NCBI RefSeq assembly: GCF_916618755.1
Contig: NZ_CAKAKB010000001.1
Coordinates: forward strand, 558,001-622,000
Reading direction: 5' to 3'
Source of the DNA: Actinotalea sp. Marseille-Q4924
GTDB taxonomy: Bacteria > Actinomycetota > Actinomycetes > Actinomycetales > Cellulomonadaceae
DNA length: 64,000 nt
The translations under genes and the position numbers were made by a program. Numbering within the stretch: position 1 is the first letter of the stretch; every line of letters begins with the position of its first letter. The notes below the pieces were generated by a model, which was not told the DNA's origin, made no database searches, and was given only the letters and a program-made list of their open reading frames with translations. This document shows positions 45,236 through 53,253 of the stretch, piece by piece.

Positions 45236-46030
45236 ATGGCTGCTGCTGTCAGGACGGCTCCGGGCCCGCGAGGGCCCGGAGCCCCCGTCCTCGTCGCCGA
45301 CGCCGTCGGCAAGCGGTTCGGCGGCGTGCAGGCGGTGGACGGGATCTCGTTGACGATGGCCCCGGGCGAGCGCATCGGCGTCATCGGTCCCAACGGTGCG
45401 GGCAAGACGACCCTGTTCAAGGTCCTCGCGGGTGACGAGCTGCCCACGACCGGGACGGTCGAGCTCTTCGGCCAGGACGTCACCCGGCTCGGCACGGCCC
45501 GACGCGCCCGGCTCGGGCTGGGCCGCACCTTCCAGGTGTCCAACCTGTTCCGGGAGATGACGGTCCTGGACAACGTCCGAGTCGCCGCCCGCGGCGGCAC
45601 GCCGCGGGCACGGGTGTTCTGGCGTCCGCAGCGCGCCCGGGACGAGATCTCGCAGCGCGCCCTCGCGGCGCTCGAGTCGGTCGGTCTCAGCCGCCGGGTG
45701 GACGACACCGTCGCGGACCTGTCCCACGGCGAGCAGCGCCAGCTCGAGATCGCCATGGCGCTTGTCACGGAGCCGGAGATGCTCCTGCTCGACGAGCCGG
45801 CCGCCGGCCTGTCGGCGGTGGAGCGGGCGACCCTCCGGCGCCTCATCGAGGGGCTGCCGCGGACCCTGCCAATCCTCCTCATCGAGCACGACATGTCGCT
45901 CGCTCTCGGGCTCACCGACCGCGTGATGTGCATGGAGAACGGCCGTCACGTCGTCACCGGGACCCCGCAAGAGGTGCGGGACAACGAGACCGTCAGGGCG
46001 ATCTACCTCGGAAGGCGTGACAAGAAGTGA
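45236..46030 (+). CDS. ABC importer ATPase, LivG family
   Basis: A 264-residue ATPase. Walker A is GPNGAGKTT, Walker B is MLLLDEPAAGLS, the signature LSHGEQRQLEIAM is the LSHGEQR form seen in LivG-like ATPases, and the switch His is in LIEHDMSLAL. The LFREMTVLDNVRVAA segment is typical of LivG. ATG 45236 is the conserved start; it follows the binding-protein stop by five bases with only a weak ribosome site, so translation may depend on the upstream gene. Confidence 0.94.
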   Translation: MAAAVRTAPGPRGPGAPVLVADAVGKRFGGVQAVDGISLTMAPGERIGVIGPNGAGKTTLFKVLAGDELPTTGTVELFGQDVTRLGTARRARLGLGRTFQVSNLFREMTVLDNVRVAARGGTPRARVFWRPQRARDEISQRALAALESVGLSRRVDDTVADLSHGEQRQLEIAMALVTEPEMLLLDEPAAGLSAVERATLRRLIEGLPRTLPILLIEHDMSLALGLTDRVMCMENGRHVVTGTPQEVRDNETVRAIYLGRRDKK

Positions 46031-46743
46031 CTCTCGTGGTCTCGGACCTGCACGTCCGCTACGCGACGGCCTCCGTCCTGCACGGCGTCGACCTCACGGT
46101 CGGCGACGGGCAGTCCGTCGCGCTGCTCGGCCGCAACGGCATGGGGAAGACGACACTCGTGCGCTCGGTCTGCGGGCTGCGGCCGCCGACCGTCGCGAGC
46201 GGGTCCATCGTCTTCGACGGCGAGGAGATCACCCACCGCACGCCGTTCCAGATCTCGCGGGTCGGGATCGCCATCGTCCCGCAGGGACGGCGCGTGTTCG
46301 GTTCGCTCACCACGACCGAGAACCTCACGGTGGTCCCCCGGCGCCGGGCGGCGTCCGCCGCGGAGCCATGGACGGTCGAGCGGGTCTTCGAGTTCTTCCC
46401 GCGTCTCGCGGACCGTTCGCGGCAGATGGCCCGCTCGCTGTCCGGTGGCGAGCAGCAGATGCTCGCCATCGGTCGCGCCCTCATGACGAACCCGAACCTG
46501 CTGATCATGGACGAGCCGAGCGAGGGCCTGGCCCCGGCGGTCCTCGACGTGATCCAGGACCGCCTGGCGGAGCTGCGCTCCTCGGGCCTGTCGATCCTCA
46601 TCGCCGAGCAGAACGTCGACCTCGCCCTCGACATCGCGGAGCACGTCGTGATCATCGACGACACCGGCCGGAGCACCTGGTCGGGCACGGCAGAACAGCT
46701 GCGGGCGGACACCACGCCGCTGGAGCAGTACCTCGGGATCTGA
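46027..46743 (+). CDS. ABC importer ATPase, LivF family
   Basis: A 238-residue ATPase partner of the LivG-type protein. Walker A is GRNGMGKTT, signature LSGGEQQMLAIGRALM, Walker B LLIMDEPSEGLAP, and the switch residue is Gln in AEQNVDLAL, the usual LivF substitution. The phrase VPQGRRVFGSLTTTENL is a LivF signature. GTG 46027 overlaps the preceding stop by four bases. It ends the transport block; the dehydrogenase follows after 96 bases. Confidence 0.94.
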   Translation: MTLVVSDLHVRYATASVLHGVDLTVGDGQSVALLGRNGMGKTTLVRSVCGLRPPTVASGSIVFDGEEITHRTPFQISRVGIAIVPQGRRVFGSLTTTENLTVVPRRRAASAAEPWTVERVFEFFPRLADRSRQMARSLSGGEQQMLAIGRALMTNPNLLIMDEPSEGLAPAVLDVIQDRLAELRSSGLSILIAEQNVDLALDIAEHVVIIDDTGRSTWSGTAEQLRADTTPLEQYLGI

Positions 46744-46839
46744 GGACGGCGGCCGGCGCAGCCGGACACCACCGCCCTCGACCGCCGACCCACCGACCAC
46801 CACACCGTCGGGCAGCCCCTGCCTGGATGAGGAGCAGCA

Positions 46840-47775
46840 ATGAGTGACACGAAGCCCACCGTCGGCTGGATCGGCGCCGGCCGCATGGGGTTCCAGCTGG
46901 CCAAGCGCCTGCTCGACGCCGGGTACGACGTGGCGGTCTACAACCGCACGAAGGCCAAGGCGGAGCCGCTGACGGAGTCCGGCGCGACGCTCGTCGACCG
47001 GCCCGTCGACCTGGCGACGCGCGACGTCGTCTTCTCGATGGTCTCGGCCGACAAGGACCTGCAGGAGGTCATGCTCGGGGAGGGCGGCCTGCTGACCGAC
47101 GCGGACGCCGCCCCTCGTCTCATCGGGGACGCCTCGACGGTGTCCGTGGCGGCGAGCGAGGTCGTCCGCGCGGCGGCCGACGAGCGCGGCATCGGCTTCC
47201 TGGCGACTCCCGTCTCGGGCAACCCGGCGGTCATCGCGGCGGGCAAGCTCACGGTCGCGGCGTCGGGCCCCCGTGAGAGCTTCGACGTGGCGGAGCCGCT
47301 CCTGCAGACGTGGGGCAGAGGCGTCACCTACGTCGGCGAGGGGGAGCTGGCGCGCATCGTCAAGATCGCGCACAACGTCTTCCTCGGCGTCGTGATCCAG
47401 TCCCTGTCCGAGGTGACCGTGCTCGCGGAGGGCGCCGGCGTCAGGCGCGCCGACTTCCTCTCCTTCCTCAACGACTCCGTCATGGGCTCCGTCTTCACCC
47501 AGTACAAGACCCCGGCGCTGGTCCACCTCGACTTCACGCCGACCTTCACCCCGGTCCTCCTGCAGAAGGACTTCGACCTCGGTCTCAAGGCCGCGGCGCA
47601 GTCGGGCGTCGTCATGCCGGTCGCCTCCGTGACGCGGAACCTCGTCGCGCAGGAGGTCGGCAACGGCAACACCGAGCTGGACTTCGCCTCCCTCGTCCTC
47701 ACGGTGGCCAGGGGCTCGGGACTGGACATCCAGCCGGAGGACGCCGACGTGACCGACGGCCTCGAGGCCGAGTGA
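46840..47775 (+). CDS. NAD(P)-dependent beta-hydroxyacid dehydrogenase (3-hydroxyisobutyrate dehydrogenase family)
   Basis: A 311-residue enzyme. NAD loop IGAGRMGFQLAKRLLDAGYD, substrate motif TPVSGNPAVIAAGKLTV, and catalytic Lys175 in RIVKIAHNVFLGV, all in the expected order, so it is probably active, unlike the SDR in the same island. Relatives oxidise 3-hydroxyisobutyrate, tartronate semialdehyde, 6-phosphogluconate or similar beta-hydroxyacids, or reduce imines. The SGNP form (for SGGP/SGGV) is slightly unusual. GAGGAG precedes ATG 46840. The second M24 gene begins two bases after its stop. Confidence 0.9.
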   Translation: MSDTKPTVGWIGAGRMGFQLAKRLLDAGYDVAVYNRTKAKAEPLTESGATLVDRPVDLATRDVVFSMVSADKDLQEVMLGEGGLLTDADAAPRLIGDASTVSVAASEVVRAAADERGIGFLATPVSGNPAVIAAGKLTVAASGPRESFDVAEPLLQTWGRGVTYVGEGELARIVKIAHNVFLGVVIQSLSEVTVLAEGAGVRRADFLSFLNDSVMGSVFTQYKTPALVHLDFTPTFTPVLLQKDFDLGLKAAAQSGVVMPVASVTRNLVAQEVGNGNTELDFASLVLTVARGSGLDIQPEDADVTDGLEAE

Positions 47776-47776
47776 C

Positions 47777-49084
47777 ATGAGCCACCACCACGGCGGAGGG
47801 GCGGACCGCGCCTTCGAGCGCCCCAGCGCCCGCCCGGCCGGGGTGCGCCCGCTGGGAGCCCCCGGCCAGGTCGCCGTCGACTACGAGCACCGCGTGGACT
47901 TCGAGCGGCTGCGCCGGTACCGGCTCGGCCGCGCGCAGGCGGCGCTCGAGGCGAGCGGCTGCGGCGCCTTCCTGCTCTTCGACTTCTACAACATCCGCTA
48001 CACCACCCAGACGTGGATCGGCGGGGCGCTCGGCGACAAGATGATCCGCTACGCCCTGCTGCTGCCGGGACGCGAGCCGATCCTCTGGGACTTCGGCTCG
48101 GCGGTCCGCCACCACCAGCTCTACTCCGACTGGATGCCGCGGGAGAACCACCGGCCCGGCTTCCTCGGCTTCCGGGGGGCGGTCGCGCCGGACGGCGGCG
48201 CGGACCTCATGAAGGACGCCGTCACGGAGATCCGGGGGATCCTCGCGGAGGCGGGCCTGGCGGACGCCCCGCTCGGCCTGGACATCGTCGAGCCGCCCTT
48301 CCTCTTCGAGCTCGAGCGCCAGGGGATCCGCATCGCGGACGCCCAGCAGCCGATGCTCGACGCGCGGGTCATCAAGAGCGTCGACGAGATCATGCTGCTC
48401 AACCAGGCGGCTGCCATGGTCGACGGCGTCTACCAGGACATCGTCGACGCGTTGCGGCCCGGCGTGCGCGAGAACGAGATCGTGGCGCTCGCCAACAAGC
48501 GGCTCTACGAGTACGGCTCCGACCAGGTCGAGGCGGTCAACGCGATCTCCGGCGAGCGGTGCAACCCCCACCCGCACAACTTCACCGACCGGATCATCCG
48601 GCCCGGCGACCAGGCGTTCTTCGACATCATCCACTCCTACAACGGCTACCGGACCTGCTACTACCGCACGTTCGGGGTCGGGTGGGCGACCCCCAGCCAG
48701 CGGGACGCGTACGCGCAGGCCCGGGAGTGGATGGACGCGGCGCTCGACGCCCTGCGGCCGGGGGTCGGGTCGGACGAGGTCGCCGCCGTGCTGCCGAGGG
48801 CGCAGGAGTTCGGCTTCGACAACGAGCTCGCCGCCTTCGGGCTGCAGTTCGCCCACGGCCTCGGTCTCGGGCTGCACGAGCGGCCGATCATCTCCCGGCT
48901 GAACTCGATGAAGGACCCCGTCGAGCTGCAGGCGGGCATGGTCTTCGCGATGGAGACCTACTGCCCGGCCTCCGACGGGACCTCCGCCGCGCGCATCGAG
49001 GAGGAGGTGGTGGTGACCGACTACGGCATCGAGGTCCTCACCCGGTTCCCCGCGCAGGACCTGTTCGTCGCGAACCCGTACTGA
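47777..49084 (+). CDS. M24 (pita-bread) family enzyme, paralogue 2, with Asp-to-Cys change at the metal site
   Basis: A 435-residue relative of the protein at 40342-41727. The metal-site string is FFD283IIHSYNGYRTC294YYRTF, again with Cys at the second bridging Asp. His360 (AHGLG), His367 (LHERP, kept here but Trp in paralogue 1), Glu393 (AMETYC) and Glu408 (RIEEEV) are present. The shared N-domain string NIRY and WDFGSA near residues 72 and 105 are like those of creatinase-fold small-molecule enzymes. The N-terminus has a His-rich tag-like start (MSHHHGGG). The gene starts two bases after the dehydrogenase stop with no separate ribosome site. The two paralogues could act on successive intermediates or as a heterodimer. 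Confidence 0.88.
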   Translation: MSHHHGGGADRAFERPSARPAGVRPLGAPGQVAVDYEHRVDFERLRRYRLGRAQAALEASGCGAFLLFDFYNIRYTTQTWIGGALGDKMIRYALLLPGREPILWDFGSAVRHHQLYSDWMPRENHRPGFLGFRGAVAPDGGADLMKDAVTEIRGILAEAGLADAPLGLDIVEPPFLFELERQGIRIADAQQPMLDARVIKSVDEIMLLNQAAAMVDGVYQDIVDALRPGVRENEIVALANKRLYEYGSDQVEAVNAISGERCNPHPHNFTDRIIRPGDQAFFDIIHSYNGYRTCYYRTFGVGWATPSQRDAYAQAREWMDAALDALRPGVGSDEVAAVLPRAQEFGFDNELAAFGLQFAHGLGLGLHERPIISRLNSMKDPVELQAGMVFAMETYCPASDGTSAARIEEEVVVTDYGIEVLTRFPAQDLFVANPY

Positions 49085-49086
49085 CC

Positions 49087-49893
49087 GTGGTCGTCACCGA
49101 CGTCGTGCTGAGCACCGGACGTCTCTCGTTCCACGCGCGGCGCGCCGGCGAGGGCGAGCTGCTGCTCTTCCTCCACGGGATCACGGCAGGTGCCGCCGTG
49201 TGGGACCCGGTGCTGGAGGACCTCGGCCGCGAGTACCGCTGCGTCGCGATCGACCAGCGCGGGCACGGGCGGTCCGGCAAGCCCGACACCGGCTACCGCG
49301 CCGAGGACTACGTCGACGACGTCGCGGCCGTGCTCGACGTGCTCGGTCCCGCTCGCGCCGTCGTCGGGCACTCCCTCGGCGGCCGCAACGCGATCCTCGC
49401 GGGTGCCGCGATGCCGGAGCGGATCCGCGCCGTCGTCGCCGTCGACTACGCCGCCGGCATCGAGCCGGAGGTGTTCGAGCGGCTCCGGGTGGCGCGGTCC
49501 GGCGGGGAGGGGCAGCTCACCGACGCGGACGCCGTCCGCCGCGCCGTCCGCGCGCGCTCCGCGCGGCTGCCCGACGCCGCCGTCGAGCGGCGCCTGCGGC
49601 ACCTCTACGAGGCGGGCGACGGCGGCTTCGTGCCTCTCGCGTCGTCGGCGGCCGTCGACGAGACCCTGCGCGCGATGGACGTCGACCTCACGGGAGCGCT
49701 GCGCGACTCGACCGTCCCGATGCTGCTCGTCCGCGGTGCCGACAGCCCGTTCCTCTCCGCGGCGGCGCTCGCGACGAGCCTCGGCCTGCGCGCGGACCTG
49801 CGCGGCGCCGTCGTCGCCGGGACGGACCACTTCGTCCACGAGGAGGCGCCGTCGGAGGTGGCCGCGCTCGTCCGGGGCTTCCTCAGCGGCTGA
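49087..49893 (+). CDS. Alpha/beta hydrolase
   Basis: A 268-residue alpha/beta-fold hydrolase. The oxyanion segment is LLLFLHGITAG, the core motif DQRGHGRSGKPD, the nucleophile elbow VVGHSLGGRNA with Ser96, a likely acid in RGADSPFL, and the catalytic His in TDHFVHEEAP. The fold resembles the C-C hydrolases, enol-lactonases and esterases of aromatic pathways; the substrate is unknown. It starts at GTG 49087, two bases after the M24 stop, so it is the last gene of the importer operon. Confidence 0.9.
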   Translation: MVVTDVVLSTGRLSFHARRAGEGELLLFLHGITAGAAVWDPVLEDLGREYRCVAIDQRGHGRSGKPDTGYRAEDYVDDVAAVLDVLGPARAVVGHSLGGRNAILAGAAMPERIRAVVAVDYAAGIEPEVFERLRVARSGGEGQLTDADAVRRAVRARSARLPDAAVERRLRHLYEAGDGGFVPLASSAAVDETLRAMDVDLTGALRDSTVPMLLVRGADSPFLSAAALATSLGLRADLRGAVVAGTDHFVHEEAPSEVAALVRGFLSG

Positions 49894-49947
49894 CCGGCTC
49901 GCCCATGTCCGGCGGCGGCGGCCGGACCTCGGGCGCTCGGTCGGCGC

Positions 49948-49966
49948 TGTTCAGCGTGGCGATACA
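49948..49966 (+). promoter_or_regulatory. Second copy of the TGTTCAG-type operator, upstream of the XRE-cupin gene
   Basis: TGTTCAGCGTGGCGATACA matches the bicupin operator (38605-38623) at 15 of 19 positions and overlaps the -10 element. Autoregulation by the XRE-cupin protein is the simplest reading. Confidence 0.55.
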
Positions 49967-49968
49967 TT
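49963..49968 (+). promoter_or_regulatory. -10 element of leaderless promoter (XRE-cupin regulator)
   Basis: TACATT, then five bases (GCGGG), then GTG 49974; no ribosome site. Confidence 0.6.
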
Positions 49969-49973
49969 GCGGG

Positions 49974-50729
49974 GTGTCCGCGCAGGGTGAGACGAGGAGG
50001 TCGGCCGTGACGGGGGACGTGTCGGCTGCGACGAGGGGACGGACGCCGCGGGGCGGCACCGACCAGCTCGGGCAGCGCATCCGGGAGGCGCGCCTGGCAC
50101 GCGGGATGAGCCTGCGGGAGACCGCGGCCCGGGCTGGCGTCTCACCGAGCCTGCTGTCGCAGGTCGAGACCGGGAAGGTGCAGCCGTCCGTCACGACGCT
50201 GTACGCCGTGGTGACGTGCCTGGACCTGTCCGTCGACGAGGTCCTCGACCACCAGCCCGGGGCCGGCCCGCTCCAGGACTCCCGGTCCGCGCACCCCGTG
50301 CAGCGCGCGGTGGAGGCGCCGACCATCACGATGGGGGACGGGGTGACGTGGCAGGGCCTCGCGGTGATGCCGGGCCCCGACCACGTCGACGGCGTCCTGG
50401 CGACGTACGCGCCGCGCGCGGCCAGCTCGGGCCGCGAAGCCCTCACGCGGCACGCGGGCGTCGAGCACGGCTACGTGCTGACCGGCGAGCTGACGCTGCG
50501 GCTCGAGTCGGAGACGTACGTGCTGCGCGCCGGGGACTCCTTCTGCTTCGACTCGATGCGCCCGCACCTGTACGTCAACCACACCGACGAGGAGGCGCAG
50601 GGCATCTGGTACATCGTGAACGGCTCGAAGCGGCCACCGTCGGCCGACGACCGGGTCGGGACCGGGCTGGTCCGGCTCGACGCGTCGGACGGTGCGGCCT
50701 CAGTCGGTCGGGGGGACGACCGCCCCTGA
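49974..50729 (+). CDS. XRE-family regulator with C-terminal cupin sensor
   Basis: A 251-residue transcription factor. After a Thr/Arg-rich tail, the helix-turn-helix occupies about 33-87 (LGQRIREARLARGMSLRETAA, then AGVSPSLLSQVETGKVQPS). The C-terminal cupin (about 150-235) has HAGVEHGYVLTGELTLRLE and SFCFDSMRPHLYVNHTDEEA, with His residues for ligand or metal. Such proteins sense pathway metabolites. The frame continues upstream, but GTG 49974 follows TACATT by five bases and no conserved sequence precedes it. Its 3' end overlaps the convergent amidohydrolase gene by 30 bases. Confidence 0.9.
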   Translation: MSAQGETRRSAVTGDVSAATRGRTPRGGTDQLGQRIREARLARGMSLRETAARAGVSPSLLSQVETGKVQPSVTTLYAVVTCLDLSVDEVLDHQPGAGPLQDSRSAHPVQRAVEAPTITMGDGVTWQGLAVMPGPDHVDGVLATYAPRAASSGREALTRHAGVEHGYVLTGELTLRLESETYVLRAGDSFCFDSMRPHLYVNHTDEEAQGIWYIVNGSKRPPSADDRVGTGLVRLDASDGAASVGRGDDRP

Positions 50730-52343
50730 GCTCCACACGACGTCACCGCCGAGGAGGGTCAGCTCCGACGTGATCGTGTGCATCCGCTCCACGGGCACCT
50801 CGAAGTAGTCCTCGGACAGCACCGCGAGGTCCGCGAGGAAGCCCGGCGTGAGCTGGCCGCGCTCGTGCTCCTCGCTCGTGAACCACGCCGTGTCGCGGGA
50901 GTAGCCGGCGAGCGCCTCCTCGCGGCTCAGCAGGTGCTCGCCGGTCAGGGTCGGCGTGCCGCCGACGGTCAGCCCGGTGATGAAGTGCTGCAGGCTCGCC
51001 CACGGGTTGTACGACGACGCCCGCATGCCGTCGGACCCGAGCCCGACGGGCACGCCTGCATCGAGCAGGGCGCGGAGCGCCGGGGAGCCGGCGACGCGTT
51101 CGGCCCCCCAGGCCGCGATGAGCGCCTCGCCGTTGAGTCGCAGGAGGGCCTGGTGGAGGACGCCGAGGCCGAGGGCCTGGAGGCGCGGCACGTCACCGGC
51201 GGTGACGGCGTTGGCGTGGATGACGGCCCACCTCAGGGTGTCGATCGGCACCTCGGCGTGGATGTCCTCGAAGAGGTCGAGCAGGCCGTCCAGGAACTCC
51301 CTGTTCATCACGTGGACCTGGACCGCCCATCCCCTCCGGGCGAAGGGGAGCAGGATCTCCTTCGCCGCGGCGAGGGCCTCGGGGGAGAAGTCCGCGGGCT
51401 TCCCGAGGTCGTCGTGGCTGCGGTAGAGGATGATCTCCCCGATCCCGGACCACCGGAGCATCGCGTCCCCGAAGCGGGGCTCGCCGAAGCGCAGGTAGCC
51501 GGCGAAGTCCTCCGTCTCGGTGCCGCGGCGGGTGGCGTGCTTGAGCATCCGGACCCTGGTCCGCAGCAGTCCGCGTCGCCAGGCCTCGTGGACGGCTCCG
51601 TAGACGTCCGGTCCGGAGTTCACCCCGCCGCCGTCCGTCGCGCCGACGAGCCCCAGGCGGGCGAACTCCCGTGAGAGGAGGCCCGTCGAGACGACCTCCC
51701 GCTCGAACGGCGGCGGCGGGAGCTGGTTGTAGAACCAGGAGAGCTGGGCCATCCTCCCGGTGCCCCGGCCGTTCCACGCGCCGTCCGCGTCGCGCTCGAA
51801 CTGGTCCGGGGTCGGTGACGCCGCGATCGTGGCCTCGTCCAGCCGGAGCGCGGCGATGCCCGCGCTGTTGAAGACGCCGTACTCGTAGAGCGCCTGCACG
51901 AACACGGGGTTGTCCGGTGCGACCGCGTCGAGGTCCTCCCGCGTCGGCCCGCGACGCTCGGCGAACTGGTCCTCGGACCATCCGCCGATCACCCGGATCC
52001 ACGCGCCCGGCTCGAGCTGCGCCGCGCGCTCCGCCACCGCCGCCAGCGCGTCCTGCAGGCTGGCCATGGACTCCCAGCGCACCTCGTCCGCCCAGGTCCG
52101 GCCGGCGCGGACGAAGTGCACGTGCGAGTCGACGAGACCCGGCACGACGCGGCGCCCGCCGAGCTCGACGACCCGGGTGGCAGGGCCGACGTGCTGCCGG
52201 ACCTCGTCGTCGCTCCCGGCCGCGAGGACGCGTCCGGACCGCACGGCGAGCGCACCGACCTCGGCCGGGACGCCCGGCTGGAGGCTGAGCGTGGTGATCC
52301 TGCCGTCGAGGAGCACCAGGTCGGCGTCGGCCACCTGCGTCAT
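50700..52343 (-). CDS. Amidohydrolase family 3 (YtcJ-like) metal hydrolase
   Basis: A 547-residue enzyme. The beta-sandwich N-terminus (DLVLLDGRITTLS, then VRSGRVLAAG) leads to the TIM barrel with metal motif LVDSHVHFVRAG (His74, His76), His in VQVHVMNRE, His in WAVIHANAV and the catalytic Asp in GLGSDGMRA. Family 3 members hydrolyse N-acyl amino acids, imidazolonepropionate-like rings and other amides. ATG 52343 follows GGGAGA. It is divergent from the Rid-family gene across 377 bases with three LacI-type sites, and convergent with the XRE-cupin gene. Confidence 0.92.
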   Translation of the reverse strand: MTQVADADLVLLDGRITTLSLQPGVPAEVGALAVRSGRVLAAGSDDEVRQHVGPATRVVELGGRRVVPGLVDSHVHFVRAGRTWADEVRWESMASLQDALAAVAERAAQLEPGAWIRVIGGWSEDQFAERRGPTREDLDAVAPDNPVFVQALYEYGVFNSAGIAALRLDEATIAASPTPDQFERDADGAWNGRGTGRMAQLSWFYNQLPPPPFEREVVSTGLLSREFARLGLVGATDGGGVNSGPDVYGAVHEAWRRGLLRTRVRMLKHATRRGTETEDFAGYLRFGEPRFGDAMLRWSGIGEIILYRSHDDLGKPADFSPEALAAAKEILLPFARRGWAVQVHVMNREFLDGLLDLFEDIHAEVPIDTLRWAVIHANAVTAGDVPRLQALGLGVLHQALLRLNGEALIAAWGAERVAGSPALRALLDAGVPVGLGSDGMRASSYNPWASLQHFITGLTVGGTPTLTGEHLLSREEALAGYSRDTAWFTSEEHERGQLTPGFLADLAVLSEDYFEVPVERMHTITSELTLLGGDVVWSSGAVVPPTD

Positions 52344-52403
52344 CGCACCGTCTCCCTTGCCGCAGCGGGCGACGTCGCTGTCGCCCGGGTCCCGAGTACG
52401 CAC

Positions 52404-52415
52404 ACAAACGATTGC
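52404..52415 (+). promoter_or_regulatory. LacI-type operator (ACAAACGATTGC)
   Basis: Ten of twelve bases equal GCAAACGGTTGC at the importer promoter; CG centre kept. It is about 60 bases upstream of the amidohydrolase ATG. Confidence 0.6.
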
Positions 52416-52527
52416 GGCCGACGGTAGCACCGCCGCCTCCAGCGGGGAAGAGCGCACCGAGCCTTGGGCGCGCTGCTCCTCAGCAATCGGCGGTGCAGGC
52501 CGTCGGCGCGTGATGGATCGGGGGCAT

Positions 52528-52539
52528 GCAAAGGATTGC
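52528..52539 (+). promoter_or_regulatory. LacI-type operator (GCAAAGGATTGC)
   Basis: GCAA and TTGC arms, extended by AT on both sides (ATGCAA...TTGCAT), with a GG rather than CG centre. It lies in the middle of the divergent region. Confidence 0.55.
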
Positions 52540-52584
52540 ATCACGGCGTCGAACCGTGCTTGACTCTGACACGTCAGCGGCGGG

Positions 52585-52596
52585 GCAATCGATCGC
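52585..52596 (+). promoter_or_regulatory. Possible third LacI-type operator (GCAATCGATCGC)
   Basis: GCAA arm, CG centre, and one mismatch in the TTGC arm. It lies about 20 bases downstream of TTGACT, where a -10 would be. Weakest of the set. Confidence 0.4.
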
Positions 52597-52720
52597 ACGG
52601 CCGCGCGGTCCGCACAGCGCGGTGCGGGAGGCGGCCGGGTGACGGCGCGAACACGGGCCCGGCGCACGCGGCGGTCCGGCCGCCGCCCGGCCGCCGGTGC
52701 CGCGGAGGGAGGAAGGTGCT

Positions 52721-53167
52721 GTGAGCAGCTCGGAGGAGCACCTCGAGGTCGTCCACCACGAGGGCTGGAGCCCCGACATCAAGCAGGTGTACGTCCCGGC
52801 GATCCGGGTGTCGCAGGGACGCACCGTCTACGTCTCCGGCATCACGGCCGCCCCGCCGTACCACGACCATCCCCACCGGCCCGAGCAGTTCGAGGCCGTG
52901 CCCCAGGACATCGCGGGGCAGGTCGAGCTCCTGTTCCAGCACCTCGACCTCGCGCTCGCGGCGGCCGGCTGCCGACGGCAGGACGTCGTGCGCATGGACC
53001 GGTTCTTCACCCACGTCCGCGAGGACCAGGACGTCGTCAACGCCTACCAGGGCGCGTGGTTCGGCGGGCACATCCCGACGAGCACCTCGGTGGAGGTCGT
53101 CTCGCTCGCGACCGACCCGCGACTGCGGCTGGAGATCGCCGTCATTGCCGTCGCCCCTCCGGGGTGA
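52721..53167 (+). CDS. Rid-family (YjgF/YER057c/UK114) protein lacking the catalytic Arg
   Basis: A 148-residue protein. The Rid fold is clear from VYVSGITAAPP, ELLFQHLDLALAAAGCRRQDVVRMDRFFT and VEVVSLATDPRLRLEIAVIAV. In true RidA imine deaminases the motif is PARSCVEV with the Arg binding the substrate carboxylate; here it is PTSTSVEV, with Ser121 in that place. It therefore belongs with the Arg-less Rid subgroups, whose activities are mostly unknown and some of which (such as 2-aminomuconate deaminase relatives) act in catabolic operons. The His-rich loop YHDHPHRPEQ is an unusual insertion. GTG 52721 follows a purine-rich ribosome site. Confidence 0.88.
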   Translation: MSSSEEHLEVVHHEGWSPDIKQVYVPAIRVSQGRTVYVSGITAAPPYHDHPHRPEQFEAVPQDIAGQVELLFQHLDLALAAAGCRRQDVVRMDRFFTHVREDQDVVNAYQGAWFGGHIPTSTSVEVVSLATDPRLRLEIAVIAVAPPG

Positions 53168-53253
53168 GCGGCCGGCACACCATGGGACGATGATCACGGT
53201 CGCCGTGCCGCTCGTCCCGACCGACCCCTGATGCGAGGAACGAGGACACACCG

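Larger units (their letters stand above)
52344..52720. promoter_or_regulatory. Divergent control region between amidohydrolase and Rid-family genes
   Basis: A 377-base non-coding stretch. It holds three LacI-type pseudo-palindromes (52404-52415, 52528-52539, 52585-52596), a -35-like TTGACT at 52560-52565 reading towards the Rid gene, and strong GC-rich purine sequence (GGAGGGAGGAAGG) just before that gene. No frame in it looks coding. A clear -10 for either direction could not be fixed. Confidence 0.55.

Noticed and set aside
40342-49084. M24 proteins as DMSP lyase DddP, ectoine hydrolase DoeA or creatinase
   Set aside because: DddP keeps both bridging Asp residues, and none of the expected partner genes for DMSP, ectoine or creatine breakdown is present. 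The D-to-C change argues for a separate group.
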